Of a DNA stretch of 46,333 bases, positions 16,736 to 24,843 are shown one piece after another; the first letter of the stretch is position 1, and each line of letters opens with the position of its first letter. Origin of the DNA: CADEFF01 sp964569315 (lineage in GTDB: Bacteria > Pseudomonadota > Alphaproteobacteria > Dongiales > Dongiaceae); assembly GCA_964569315.1 (NCBI GenBank), contig CAZMUZ010000019.1:1-46333 (forward strand), read 5' to 3'. The position numbers and the translations under genes are program-made. The notes below the pieces were generated by a model, which made no database searches, was not told the DNA's origin, and saw only the letters and a list, made by a program, of their open reading frames with translations.

Positions 16736-18298
16736 ATGGCGAGCGTGGAGAAGGAAGCGGGTCAGGGCGAGCGCCGGCGCAGTCGCGGCGGCGCCGAAGC
16801 GCGCCGGGCCGAGCGGTCGCGGCCGAAGCTGGAGCAGCTTCCCTTCATCGTGCGCAAGGTGCCGCTGATGACGGTGCTGGACGAGGAGGGCCTCAGCCTC
16901 ATCGAGCGCAACGCCGACACCATTCTCCAGGAGGTCGGCATCGAGTTCCGCGACGAGCCCGAGGCGCTGCAGCTCTGGAAGGATGCCGGCGCGGATGTGA
17001 AGGGAACGCGCGTCCGATTCCCGCGCGGCCTGCCGCGTTCCATCATCCAGAAGACCGCACCGAAGGAATACATCCAGCATGCGCGCAACCCCGAGCGCAA
17101 CGTGCGGATCGGCGGCGACGCGACGGTGTTCGCGCCGGTCTACGGGCCGCCCTTCATCCGGTCGCTCGACGAGGGGCGTCGCTACGCGACCATCGAGGAT
17201 TTCCGCAATTTCGTGAAGCTCGCCTATATGACGCCCGCCATGCACCATTCGGGCGGCACGGTCTGCGAGCCGGTCGATCTGCCGGTGAACAAGCGGCATC
17301 TCGACATGGTCTATAGCCACATGCGCTATTCCGACAAACCCTTCATGGGGTCGGTGACGCATCCGGAGCGTGCGGCCGACACGGTCGAGCTGGCGCGGAT
17401 CCTGTTCGGGCCGGGCTTCCTCGAGAAGAACACGGTCATCACCAGCCTGATCAACGCCAACTCGCCGATGGTGTGGGACGGCACGATGCTGGGGGCGCTC
17501 AAGGTCTATTCGCGCGCGAACCAGGCCTGCATCACCACGCCCTTCATCCTCGCGGGCGCGATGAGCCCGGTGACGGCGGCCGGCACGCTCGCCCAGGTTC
17601 TGGCCGAGGTGCTGGCGGGGGCGGGCACCTCGCAGCTCTACAAGCCGGGTGCGCCGGTGATCTTCGGGGTGTTCGCGAGCTCGATCTCGATGCAGTCGGG
17701 AGCCCCCACCTTCGGCACCCCGGAGCCGACCCTCGTCAGCCTCGCGGCCGGGCAGCTCGCGCGCCGTCTCGGTCTGCCGTTCCGCACCGGCGGCTCGCTC
17801 TGCGCCTCGAAGATTCCGGACGCGCAGGCGGCCTACGAGAGCGCGCAGACGCTGCTGCCGACGCTGCTCGCCGGCACCAACTTCGTGCTGCACGGCGCGG
17901 GCTGGCTCGAGGGCGGCCTCTCGTCGGGCTACGAGAAGTTCGTCATGGATGCCGATCAGCTCGGCATGATGCAGGTGCTGTCGCGCAACTTCGATCTCTC
18001 GGAGAACGGCCAGGCGCTCGATGCGATCCGCGAGGTGGGCCCCGGCGCCCACTTCCTCGGCTGCGCGCACACCCAGGCGAATTTCGAGACGGCCTTCTAT
18101 CGCTCGAGCATCGCCGACAACAACAGCTACGAGCAGTGGCTTGCCGAAGGCGAGCAGGACGCCGCGCAACGCGCCAACAAGATATGGAAGCGGATGCTGC
18201 GCGAGTACGAGGCGCCGCCGATCGACCCCGGTGTGGACGAGGCGCTTCGGGAATTCATCGCGAAGAAGAAGGCTGCGGTTCCGGACTCGAACGTTTGA
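16736..18298 (+). CDS. MttB-family methyltransferase lacking pyrrolysine
   Basis: A 520-residue TIM-barrel methyltransferase of the trimethylamine methyltransferase (MttB, COG5598) superfamily. Archaeal MttB has an in-frame amber codon for pyrrolysine; here the frame is uninterrupted and runs through HGAGWLEGGLSSGYEKFVMD, as in the non-Pyl subgroup. Members of that subgroup with known activity (e.g. MtgB) demethylate glycine betaine or related quaternary amines onto a corrinoid protein. The N-terminal ~30 residues are basic and low-complexity (RRRSRGGAEARRAERSR). The ATG at 16736 follows AAGGAG; an in-frame start at 16598 is unlikely. Neighbours handle betaine derivatives, so a quaternary amine substrate is likely, but no corrinoid-binding protein or RamA is in the window. 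Confidence 0.86.
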   Translation: MASVEKEAGQGERRRSRGGAEARRAERSRPKLEQLPFIVRKVPLMTVLDEEGLSLIERNADTILQEVGIEFRDEPEALQLWKDAGADVKGTRVRFPRGLPRSIIQKTAPKEYIQHARNPERNVRIGGDATVFAPVYGPPFIRSLDEGRRYATIEDFRNFVKLAYMTPAMHHSGGTVCEPVDLPVNKRHLDMVYSHMRYSDKPFMGSVTHPERAADTVELARILFGPGFLEKNTVITSLINANSPMVWDGTMLGALKVYSRANQACITTPFILAGAMSPVTAAGTLAQVLAEVLAGAGTSQLYKPGAPVIFGVFASSISMQSGAPTFGTPEPTLVSLAAGQLARRLGLPFRTGGSLCASKIPDAQAAYESAQTLLPTLLAGTNFVLHGAGWLEGGLSSGYEKFVMDADQLGMMQVLSRNFDLSENGQALDAIREVGPGAHFLGCAHTQANFETAFYRSSIADNNSYEQWLAEGEQDAAQRANKIWKRMLREYEAPPIDPGVDEALREFIAKKKAAVPDSNV

Positions 18299-18309
18299 GC
18301 CGAGGAGCG

Positions 18310-18339
18310 GCACCCTCCCCCGTCGGCGGGGGAGGGTGC
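18310..18339. terminator. 13-bp GC palindrome between convergent genes
   Basis: GCACCCTCCCCCG (18310-18322), loop TCGG, CGGGGGAGGGTGC (18327-18339), a perfect 13-bp stem. It lies 12 bases past the mttB-like stop and 11 bases past the end of the convergent small secreted gene. No U-tract is present. It could be a bidirectional terminator or one copy of a dispersed palindromic repeat. Confidence 0.6.
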
Positions 18340-18350
18340 GCCCGGGAACG

Positions 18351-18863
18351 CTACTCCGAGTAGCTGGCCTGCTGGCCGGCGCCGACCGGCGTGGCGGTCG
18401 GAATCTCGAACTGCCAGTTCGGGGCCTGTCCCTTCACCAGCACCGACTTGAAGGTCTCGCCGCTCTCCGGCTCGACCCAGATCACCTTGTTGAAGCTCCG
18501 ATAGATATCGAAGCAATTTTCGTCCGAGCCCGGCCGGGCATTGGTCATATCGAAGCCCTGGTCGAGGCCCTGAACGCTGGCGGCAGGGGTCGAGGCGGCG
18601 TCCCAGGTCACGCAGTAGAGCCTCTCGTGAGCGACCCACTGGCCGACCTGGACCGGCGCGCCTTCGCGCTGGAAGAAGGCCGTGCCGTTGGGGTCGAAAT
18701 AGGCGCGGAAGACACTGCCGTTCCACGTCCCCTCGACGCTGTTGCCGGAGAGGAGGGTCTTGATCTCGGAGCCGATGAGCTTAATGCGCGCGTGCGCCGG
18801 CTGCGCGGCCAGGAGAGCGATCGCGGCGAGCGCGATGCCGGCGGTGAAGATGGTTCGACGCAT
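18351..18863 (-). CDS. Small exported protein of unknown function
   Basis: A 170-residue protein with a Sec signal peptide (MRRTIFTAGIALAAIALLAAQPAHA). The mature part begins IKLIGSEIKTLLSGNSVEG and then has the pattern GTWNGSVFRAYFDPNGTAFF...VGQWVAHERLYCVTW, which resembles small beta-barrel exported domains in which a W/G strand is followed by a central F-x-P-x-G turn. Two cysteines (YCVTW, ENCFDIY) may pair. The ATG at 18863 has GGGAG seven bases upstream. It converges on the mttB-like gene and shares the palindrome at 18310-18339. I cannot assign a function. Confidence 0.72.
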   Translation of the reverse strand: MRRTIFTAGIALAAIALLAAQPAHARIKLIGSEIKTLLSGNSVEGTWNGSVFRAYFDPNGTAFFQREGAPVQVGQWVAHERLYCVTWDAASTPAASVQGLDQGFDMTNARPGSDENCFDIYRSFNKVIWVEPESGETFKSVLVKGQAPNWQFEIPTATPVGAGQQASYSE

Positions 18864-19439
18864 GACAAACTCCCACAGAGAAACGGATGGAGACGCATAG
18901 CCCCAAGCAAGACGATCCGGAGCGAACGGAAGGCCGCCGCCGCATCGCCATCCCACCGATGAGAGTGTTTCCCTCGCACGCGCCGTCAGCGGACCGAATG
19001 CGTCCCGTCGCGCGAGCGTCGCGCCACTGCTGCGGTGTCGTACGAGCCGGATTGGATCCGGTGTCGATCATGAAAGCCCCTCGTCGCGAAATCGGTGCGT
19101 CGCTATGGGTGATGTCAGTTGCGACGCGACCGATTATCGAGACGAGTCATAACGAAACGATTGTCGAGATCGGGGTGTCAAAAGAAAGGCGTAAGATTAC
19201 CGAAACGTGAATCGCTTCTCGCATCGATTCACTTGCGATCAAGAAAGCTGAATCTTTGTCTAAAATTATCCGGACATCTTGCGGCAACGCTTCATCGCGA
19301 CGTGTCCGAGCTCAGAGACTGCATGAAGCGCTCTTCAGAGATCGGGTAAACGGTTTGTGTCAGATCGGATGAAGACGCGGCGCAGCCATGCATCGCGCCC
19401 GCTTCGCGCGATGCGGCGTCGTGGTTTCGAATTCGTGAA
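18864..19439. other. 576-base non-coding, AT-enriched region
   Basis: No reading frame here resembles a protein. About 19100-19300 is clearly richer in A/T than its surroundings and contains an 8-bp inverted repeat, GTGAATCG (19207-19214) and CGATTCAC (19225-19232). The left part must hold the promoter of the 18351-18863 gene. The right end holds a 9-bp hairpin (19390-19398 with 19406-19414) just past the soxG stop, a possible but U-tract-less terminator of the sox operon. A small RNA cannot be excluded. Confidence 0.45.
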
Positions 19440-20060
19440 TCAGAGGGAGATGGCGACGCGATAGTCGATCGCGCCACGTTCCAGCCAGCGCCAGAGATGA
19501 TCGGCGAAGCTGTTGGTGACGCCGATCTCGTAGCTCGGCCGGTCGTCGGTCTGGTGCAGGATGATGTTGGCGCCCGCCAGTCCGGTCTGCGCGCAGTGGC
19601 CCGCCTGGAACTCGCGCGGATGCAGATCGAGCGCTATGCCGCGGGCAAGGAGCGCGCGGGCTCTGCCGCCGGCAACGAAGATCCAGGTCCGCGCCTCGCT
19701 CGCGTCGGTCGCCCCGGCATGCTGGTCCTCGAGGCCCCGGGCGAGGGCGCCCATCAGCTCGGTTTCGCGGCCTCCGGGCCCCAGGATCAGCCACTCGTCG
19801 GGTCCGAGCCAGAGCGCCTTGAGCTCGCCGGCGCCGGCCACCCGGTTGGGCTCGGTCGGCAGGGCAAGGCCGGCGGCGTTCCGCACGGCCTCGAGGAAGC
19901 GGCCATCCTGCGGGTTGCCGCGAAGATTGATCTGGCAGCGATGCGGGCGCTCGCCGAGCTGGAGGTCCGCCTCCGCGACAGCCTCGGGGCTCTGCGCCGT
20001 AGCGCGGGCCGGCAGGCCGAAGCTCGCCAGCGGAGACCGGCGCCGATAGCTCTCAACCAT
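19440..20060 (-). CDS. soxG: Sarcosine oxidase, gamma subunit
   Basis: Structural gamma subunit of heterotetrameric sarcosine oxidase, 206 residues, normal length. Seen: N-terminal SPLASFGLPAR, then LRGNPQDGRFLEAV, LWLGPDEWLILGP and a C-terminal DRPSYEIGVTNSFADHLWRWL block, all typical of SoxG, which has a GcvT-like fold and closes over the alpha subunit. The start at 20060 overlaps the last eight bases of soxA, so translation is coupled. It is the final gene of soxBDAG. In many alphaproteobacteria further folate genes follow; here a non-coding region follows instead. Confidence 0.92.
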   Translation of the reverse strand: MVESYRRRSPLASFGLPARATAQSPEAVAEADLQLGERPHRCQINLRGNPQDGRFLEAVRNAAGLALPTEPNRVAGAGELKALWLGPDEWLILGPGGRETELMGALARGLEDQHAGATDASEARTWIFVAGGRARALLARGIALDLHPREFQAGHCAQTGLAGANIILHQTDDRPSYEIGVTNSFADHLWRWLERGAIDYRVAISL

Positions 20061-23000
20061 TGAGACGGGCTCCTTCGAGATCGAAGAACCGGGGCTCGGT
20101 CACCTTGGCGCGGATCACCCGGTCGACCAGCGGCACATAGACCGTGTCGCCCATCCGGTTGCGGCCGTTCTTTACCACCGCCATGGCGATGGAGCGGCCG
20201 ACATTGGGGCTGTAGTAGCTCGAGGTCACGTGGCCGAGCATCGTCATCGGCGGCTGGTTCTTGAGCTCCGCCACGACCTGGCCGCCCTCGGGAATGACCT
20301 CGCTCGGATTCTCGGTCAGCAGCCCGACGAGGTGCTTGCGATCGGGACGCGCCGTGTCGGTCCTGAGGAACGAGCGCTTGCCGAGGTGGTCCGGCTTCTG
20401 CTTGCTGACGATCCAGGCCATGTCGAGGTCCTGCGGCGTCTGGGTGCCGTCGGTCTCCTGGCCCACGATGATGAAGCCCTTTTCGGCGCGGAGCACATGC
20501 ATCGCTTCCGTGCCGTAAGGGGTGATGCCGTATTTCTCGCCGGCCGCCATCAGCGCTTCCCAGAGGGCGAGGCCGTAGCTCGCCGCGACGTTGATCTCGA
20601 AGGTGAGCTCGCCGGTGAAGCTGATCCGCATCACGCGCGCGGCGATCCCCGCGACATGGCCTTCGCGGATCGACATAAAGGGGAAGGCGTCGTCGTCGAG
20701 CGGAATGTCGTCGGTGAGCTCGGCCAGAAGCTTGCGCGCCATCGGCCCGTTGAGGCCGACCGTGGCGAACTGCTCGGTCACGGAGGTGCAGTGGACCTGC
20801 CAGTCCGGCCACTCGCATTGCAGCCATTCCTCGAGCCAGCCCAGCACGCGCGCGGCATTGCCGGTGGTGGTACTCATCAGGAAGTGCCGCTCGCCGAGCC
20901 GCGTGGTGACGCCGTCGTCGAACACCATGCCGTCCTCGCCGCACATCAGACCGTAGCGGCAGCGGCCGATCTCGAGCTTCGACCAGGCGTTGGTATAGAC
21001 CATGTTGAGGAGCCGGGCGGCGTCCGGACCCTTGATATCGATCTTGCCGAGGGTCGAGGCATCGACGATGCCGACGCCCGAGCGAACGGCCTTCACTTCC
21101 CGCGCCACCGCGGCGTGCATGTCCTCGCCCGGCTTCGGATAATACCAGGCGCGCTTCCACTGGCCGACATCCTCGAAAGGCGCCCCGGCCTTCTCGTGCC
21201 AGCCATGCATCGGCGTCTTGCGGATGGGGTCGAAGAGGTCGCCCTTCTCGTGGCCGGAGAAGGCGCCGATGGTGACCGGCGTGAAGGGCGGCCGGAAGGT
21301 CGTATGGCCGACCTCGGGAATCTGCCGGTCGCGCAGCGCCGCCATGATGGCGAGCGCGTTCACGTTGCTGGTCTTTCCCTGGTCGGTGCCCATGCCCATC
21401 GTGGTGTAGCGCTTCAGATGCTCGACCGAGCGATAGCCTTCGCGATGGGCGAGCGCCACGTCGGCGGCGGTCACGTCGTTCTGGTGATCGACGAAATGCT
21501 TGCCGCCTTCGCCGAGCGGCTTGTCGGAGGGCACGATCCACAGCACCCGGTCGGGCGATTCGGCGGGCTCCGCGCGCGTCACGGTCGGGACCGTTCCGGG
21601 CTCGCCGCCGGCGCCGGCCTCGCTCGCCGCCTTGCGGCCCGCCTCGAAGCCCTGTGCCAGGCAATCGGCGGTCGCGAAGGCGCCGTTCATGGCGCCGGCC
21701 GTGTGGCAGCCGCGGACCGGCTCGCCCGGCACGAAGCTTTGCACCCGCTCGTCGAAACGCAGCTTGCCGCGGTTGTGCGAGAAGAGATGGATCGCCGGGT
21801 TCCAGCCGCCCGACATGAGGAGCGCGTCGCAGGCGATCTGCCGACCGCCGCCCGCCACGCCGTCGCCGGCCGCATTGAGCGGCATCACCGTGACGCCGTC
21901 GAGGCGCGACGAGCCGCGGGTCGCCGTGACCGCATGGGCGGCCAGGACCTCGATCCCCTTGCTGCGCACCTCGGCGACGAGCGGACCGCCCGCCTCGGGC
22001 CGGAGATCGACGATCGCCGCGATGGCGGTGCCGGCTTCGGCAAGATCGAGGGCGGCGCGGTAGGCGCTGTCGTTGCCGGTGAAAACGAGAACCTTGTCGC
22101 CGACCGCGACGCCGTAGCGGTTGGCATAGGCCCGGCCGGCCGAGGCCAGCATGATGCCGGGACGGTCGTTGTCGGCGAAGACGAGCGGGCGCTCGATGGC
22201 GCCTGCCGCCAGCACGACCTGGCGCGCGCGCAAGCGCCAGTAGCGCTGGCGCGGGCCGTCGGCGCCGGGCCCGAGATGATCGGTCACGCGCTCGACGAGC
22301 TCGACGAAATTGTGATCCTGATAGGCGAAGGCGGTGGTGCGCCGGAGCAGCGTTACTTCCGGCATGGTGGAGAGCTCGGCGACCGCGGCCGCGACCCAGT
22401 CGACGGCCGGGCGCCCGGCGATCTCCTCGCTTCGCGAATGAAGGAGCTGCCCGCCGAACTCCGCCTGCTCGTCGGCGAGCACGACGCGCGCCCCGGCCCG
22501 CGCGGCGGCGAGCGCCGCGGCGATGCCGGCGGGACCGCCGCCCGCCACCAGCACGTCGCAATGGGCGTAGCTGTGCTCGTAGCGATCGGGGTCGGGCTCG
22601 CCCGGCGCCTTGCCGAGGCCGGCTGCGCGGCGAATGAAATACTCGTATTTCATCCAGAAGCTCGCCGGCCACATGAAGGTCTTGTAGTAGAAGCCGGCCG
22701 GGAAGAGGCGCGAGAGCAGGTTGTTGGTTGCGCCGAGATCGAAGCCGACGCTCGGCCAGCAGTTCTGGCTGGCGGCGACGAGCCCGTCATAAAGCTCGAT
22801 CTGGGTGGCGCGGATGTTGGGCTCGGTGCGCGCGCCCTGGCCGAGCTGGACGAGGCCGTTCGGCTCCTCGGAGCCGGCGGTCATGATCCCGCGCGGTCGG
22901 TGATACTTGAAGCTGCGGCCGACCAGCGCCACGCCGTTGGCGATCAGCGCGGAAGCGAGCGTGTCGCCCTTGTAGCCGTAGTAGGTGCGGCCGTTGAAGA

Positions 23001-23067
23001 CGAAGCGGATCGGCTGGCTGCGATCGAGCCGGCCGCGATCGGCGAGGCGGAGGTTGCGACGGGTCAT
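20053..23067 (-). CDS. soxA: Sarcosine oxidase, alpha subunit
   Basis: The 1004-residue alpha subunit. Domains in order: an N-terminal ferredoxin-like Fer2_4 domain without its cluster cysteines (IRFVFNGRTYYGYKGDTLASAL, residues ~18-100), a pyridine-nucleotide/FAD-type Rossmann domain (VLVAGGGPAGIAAALAAARAG, from ~170), and a C-terminal GcvT-type tetrahydrofolate domain (TMHGWHEKAGAPFED, RISFTGELTFEINV) that takes up the C1 unit as 5,10-methylene-THF. In TSOX this subunit carries NAD+, with a channel to the beta-subunit active site. The ATG at 23067 is preceded by GAGGGGCGG and lies 13 bases after the soxD stop; the frame is open upstream but not homologous. Confidence 0.95.
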   Translation of the reverse strand: MTRRNLRLADRGRLDRSQPIRFVFNGRTYYGYKGDTLASALIANGVALVGRSFKYHRPRGIMTAGSEEPNGLVQLGQGARTEPNIRATQIELYDGLVAASQNCWPSVGFDLGATNNLLSRLFPAGFYYKTFMWPASFWMKYEYFIRRAAGLGKAPGEPDPDRYEHSYAHCDVLVAGGGPAGIAAALAAARAGARVVLADEQAEFGGQLLHSRSEEIAGRPAVDWVAAAVAELSTMPEVTLLRRTTAFAYQDHNFVELVERVTDHLGPGADGPRQRYWRLRARQVVLAAGAIERPLVFADNDRPGIMLASAGRAYANRYGVAVGDKVLVFTGNDSAYRAALDLAEAGTAIAAIVDLRPEAGGPLVAEVRSKGIEVLAAHAVTATRGSSRLDGVTVMPLNAAGDGVAGGGRQIACDALLMSGGWNPAIHLFSHNRGKLRFDERVQSFVPGEPVRGCHTAGAMNGAFATADCLAQGFEAGRKAASEAGAGGEPGTVPTVTRAEPAESPDRVLWIVPSDKPLGEGGKHFVDHQNDVTAADVALAHREGYRSVEHLKRYTTMGMGTDQGKTSNVNALAIMAALRDRQIPEVGHTTFRPPFTPVTIGAFSGHEKGDLFDPIRKTPMHGWHEKAGAPFEDVGQWKRAWYYPKPGEDMHAAVAREVKAVRSGVGIVDASTLGKIDIKGPDAARLLNMVYTNAWSKLEIGRCRYGLMCGEDGMVFDDGVTTRLGERHFLMSTTTGNAARVLGWLEEWLQCEWPDWQVHCTSVTEQFATVGLNGPMARKLLAELTDDIPLDDDAFPFMSIREGHVAGIAARVMRISFTGELTFEINVAASYGLALWEALMAAGEKYGITPYGTEAMHVLRAEKGFIIVGQETDGTQTPQDLDMAWIVSKQKPDHLGKRSFLRTDTARPDRKHLVGLLTENPSEVIPEGGQVVAELKNQPPMTMLGHVTSSYYSPNVGRSIAMAVVKNGRNRMGDTVYVPLVDRVIRAKVTEPRFFDLEGARLNG

Positions 23068-23080
23068 GGCCTGCCGCCCC

Positions 23081-23362
23081 TCACCGGTCCAGCGCCGGGG
23101 GCGGGTCGCCCATCCGGTAGACCGCCAGGATCTCGTGCGTGACGGTGTGGCGCGCGACGTTGAACCAGCGCCGGCAGCCGCGCGCATGGACCCAGCGCTC
23201 GTAGTGGACGCCCTTGGGGTTCTTGCGCATGAAGAGATAGTCGGCCCATTCGGCGTCGGTGAGCTTTTCCTGGTCGGTCGGGCGCGCGATATGCGCCTCG
23301 TGGCCGTAGGCGAACTCGATCTCGGCGCGCGGTCCGCAATGCGGGCAGGAAATGAGCAGCAT
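23081..23362 (-). CDS. soxD: Sarcosine oxidase, delta subunit (zinc)
   Basis: A 93-residue subunit that binds one structural zinc. All four known ligands are at the expected positions: C6 and C9 (CPHCG), H59 (WVHARG) and C63 (GCRRW). The block KGVHYERWVHARGCRRWFN is the family hallmark. The ATG at 23362 is 14 bases after the soxB stop. The gene would be missed if the longest open frame were taken, because that frame runs on into soxB on the same strand. Confidence 0.95.
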   Translation of the reverse strand: MLLISCPHCGPRAEIEFAYGHEAHIARPTDQEKLTDAEWADYLFMRKNPKGVHYERWVHARGCRRWFNVARHTVTHEILAVYRMGDPPPALDR

Positions 23363-23376
23363 GTCGGGGTTCCCGG

Positions 23377-24636
23377 TCAGTGCGCGACGCCGGCGGCGCC
23401 GTGCTCGTCGATCAGATAGCCGTTGACGAAGCGGTCGAGGGCGAAGGGCTCGTTGAGGCGGTGCGGCCGGTCGTTGGCGATGGTGTAGGCCATCACCCAG
23501 CCGGAGCCCGGCGTCGCCTTGAAGCCGCCGGTGCCCCAGCCGCAATTGAAATAGATCCCCTCGACCGGCGTTCTGCCGATGATCGGGCTCGCATCGGGGC
23601 AGGTATCGACGATGCCGCCCCATTCGCGCATCAGCTTGAGGCGGCTGAAGGTCGGGAAGAGCTCGACCAGCGCGTTGAGGAGATGCTCGACCACGAAGGG
23701 GCTGCCGCGCTGGGCATAGGAGTTGAAAGCGTCGATGCCGGCGCCCATCACGATCTCGCCCTTGTCGGACTGGCTGAGATAGACATGGACGGCGCTCGAC
23801 ATGACGACGGTGTGCAGCACCGGCTTGATCGGCTCCGAGACCAGCGCCTGCAGCGGGTGGCTCTCGATCGGCAGGCGGAAGCCCGCCATGCCGGCGACCA
23901 CGCTCGCATGGCCGGCCACGACGCAGCCGACCTTCTTCGCGCCGATGAAGCCCCGCGTCGTCTCGACGCCGCGCACCCGACCGTTCTCGATCCGAAAGCC
24001 GGTAACCTCGCAATTCTGGATGATGTCGACGCCCCGCGCATCCGCCGCGCGCGCATAGCCCCATGCCACCGCGTCGTGCCGCGCAATGCCGCCGCGGCGC
24101 TGCAACGAGGCGCCCATCACCGGGTAGCGCGACTTCGGATCGCAATTGAGGATCGGGCAATAAGCCTTCACCTGCTCGACCGTAAGGACCTCGGAATCGA
24201 TGCCATTGAGGCGGTTCGCGTTGACGCGCCGGTTGATCTCCCGCAATTCGTGCGTGTTGTGGGCGAGGCTCATCAGGCCGCGCTGCGAGAACATGGTGTT
24301 GAAGTTGAGGTCCTGGGACAGCCCCTCCCAGAGCTTCAGCGAATGCTCGTAGAGATGCGCGCTCTCGTCCCAGAGATAGTTGGAGCGCACGACCGTCGTG
24401 TTGCGGCCCGTATTGCCCCCGCCGAGCCAGCCCTTCTCGATCACGGCGACGTTGGTGATGCCGTGCTCCTTCGCCAGGTAGTAGGCGGTGGCGAGGCCAT
24501 GGCCGCCGCCGCCGACGATGATGACGTCATAGTCCGGCTTGGGCTCGGGGCTGCGCCAGGCGACCTGCCAGTCCCGATGATAGTTGAGCGCGTTGCGCGC
24601 CAAACTTATGATGGAATAACGGGACCTTATGGCCAA
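23377..24636 (-). CDS. soxB: Sarcosine oxidase, beta subunit
   Basis: The catalytic 419-residue flavoprotein that oxidises sarcosine to glycine with release of a C1 unit and H2O2. Seen: FAD site VIIVGGGGHGLATAYYL (about 38-54), the GGIARHDAVAWGYARAAD segment in which H187 corresponds to the covalent FMN histidine of TSOX, and a C-terminal GWGTGGFKATPGSGW. It is the first gene of soxBDAG. The start is read as TTG at 24636, seven bases after AGGGAGG; the ATG/GTG alternatives would lose the conserved RYSIISLARNAL block. The gbdR-like regulator is transcribed divergently 207 bases away. Confidence 0.94.
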   Translation of the reverse strand: MAIRSRYSIISLARNALNYHRDWQVAWRSPEPKPDYDVIIVGGGGHGLATAYYLAKEHGITNVAVIEKGWLGGGNTGRNTTVVRSNYLWDESAHLYEHSLKLWEGLSQDLNFNTMFSQRGLMSLAHNTHELREINRRVNANRLNGIDSEVLTVEQVKAYCPILNCDPKSRYPVMGASLQRRGGIARHDAVAWGYARAADARGVDIIQNCEVTGFRIENGRVRGVETTRGFIGAKKVGCVVAGHASVVAGMAGFRLPIESHPLQALVSEPIKPVLHTVVMSSAVHVYLSQSDKGEIVMGAGIDAFNSYAQRGSPFVVEHLLNALVELFPTFSRLKLMREWGGIVDTCPDASPIIGRTPVEGIYFNCGWGTGGFKATPGSGWVMAYTIANDRPHRLNEPFALDRFVNGYLIDEHGAAGVAH

Positions 24637-24843
24637 TTTCGGCCTCCCTGGGGCGTCGAGGCGCGCAATCTGGCAGCCTCCTCCCCCCTTGGCAAGACGG
24701 CCGGACCGACAGCGCGGACGCTGCGAACAGGCGCGTCGAGGGCCGTTCGATCTTGCGGGTCAACGTCACGGTTTATTCATTTCGCGACATGACGTAGAGT
24801 GCGCGGCCTGCATCCATTCCAGCGACGAGGTACGTCCTCCGTC
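24637..24843. promoter_or_regulatory. Divergent promoter region between soxB and the gbdR-like regulator
   Basis: A 207-base region between two outward-facing starts. It holds the soxB ribosome binding site (AGGGAGG near 24645-24651, minus strand) and a relatively A/T-rich patch at 24768-24800. Because GbdR-type activators usually regulate sarcosine/dimethylglycine genes, the operator is expected here. I did not find a convincing direct-repeat operator by eye. Confidence 0.5.

Noticed and set aside
16736..18298. Pyrrolysine (in-frame amber codon) in the MttB-like gene
   Set aside because: The frame has no internal TAG, and the gene aligns with the non-Pyl subgroup at the corresponding region.
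19787..22672. A 961-residue minus-strand frame and the antisense 970-residue frame at 20230-23142
   Set aside because: Both are shadows of soxA, which has full homology in the real frame.
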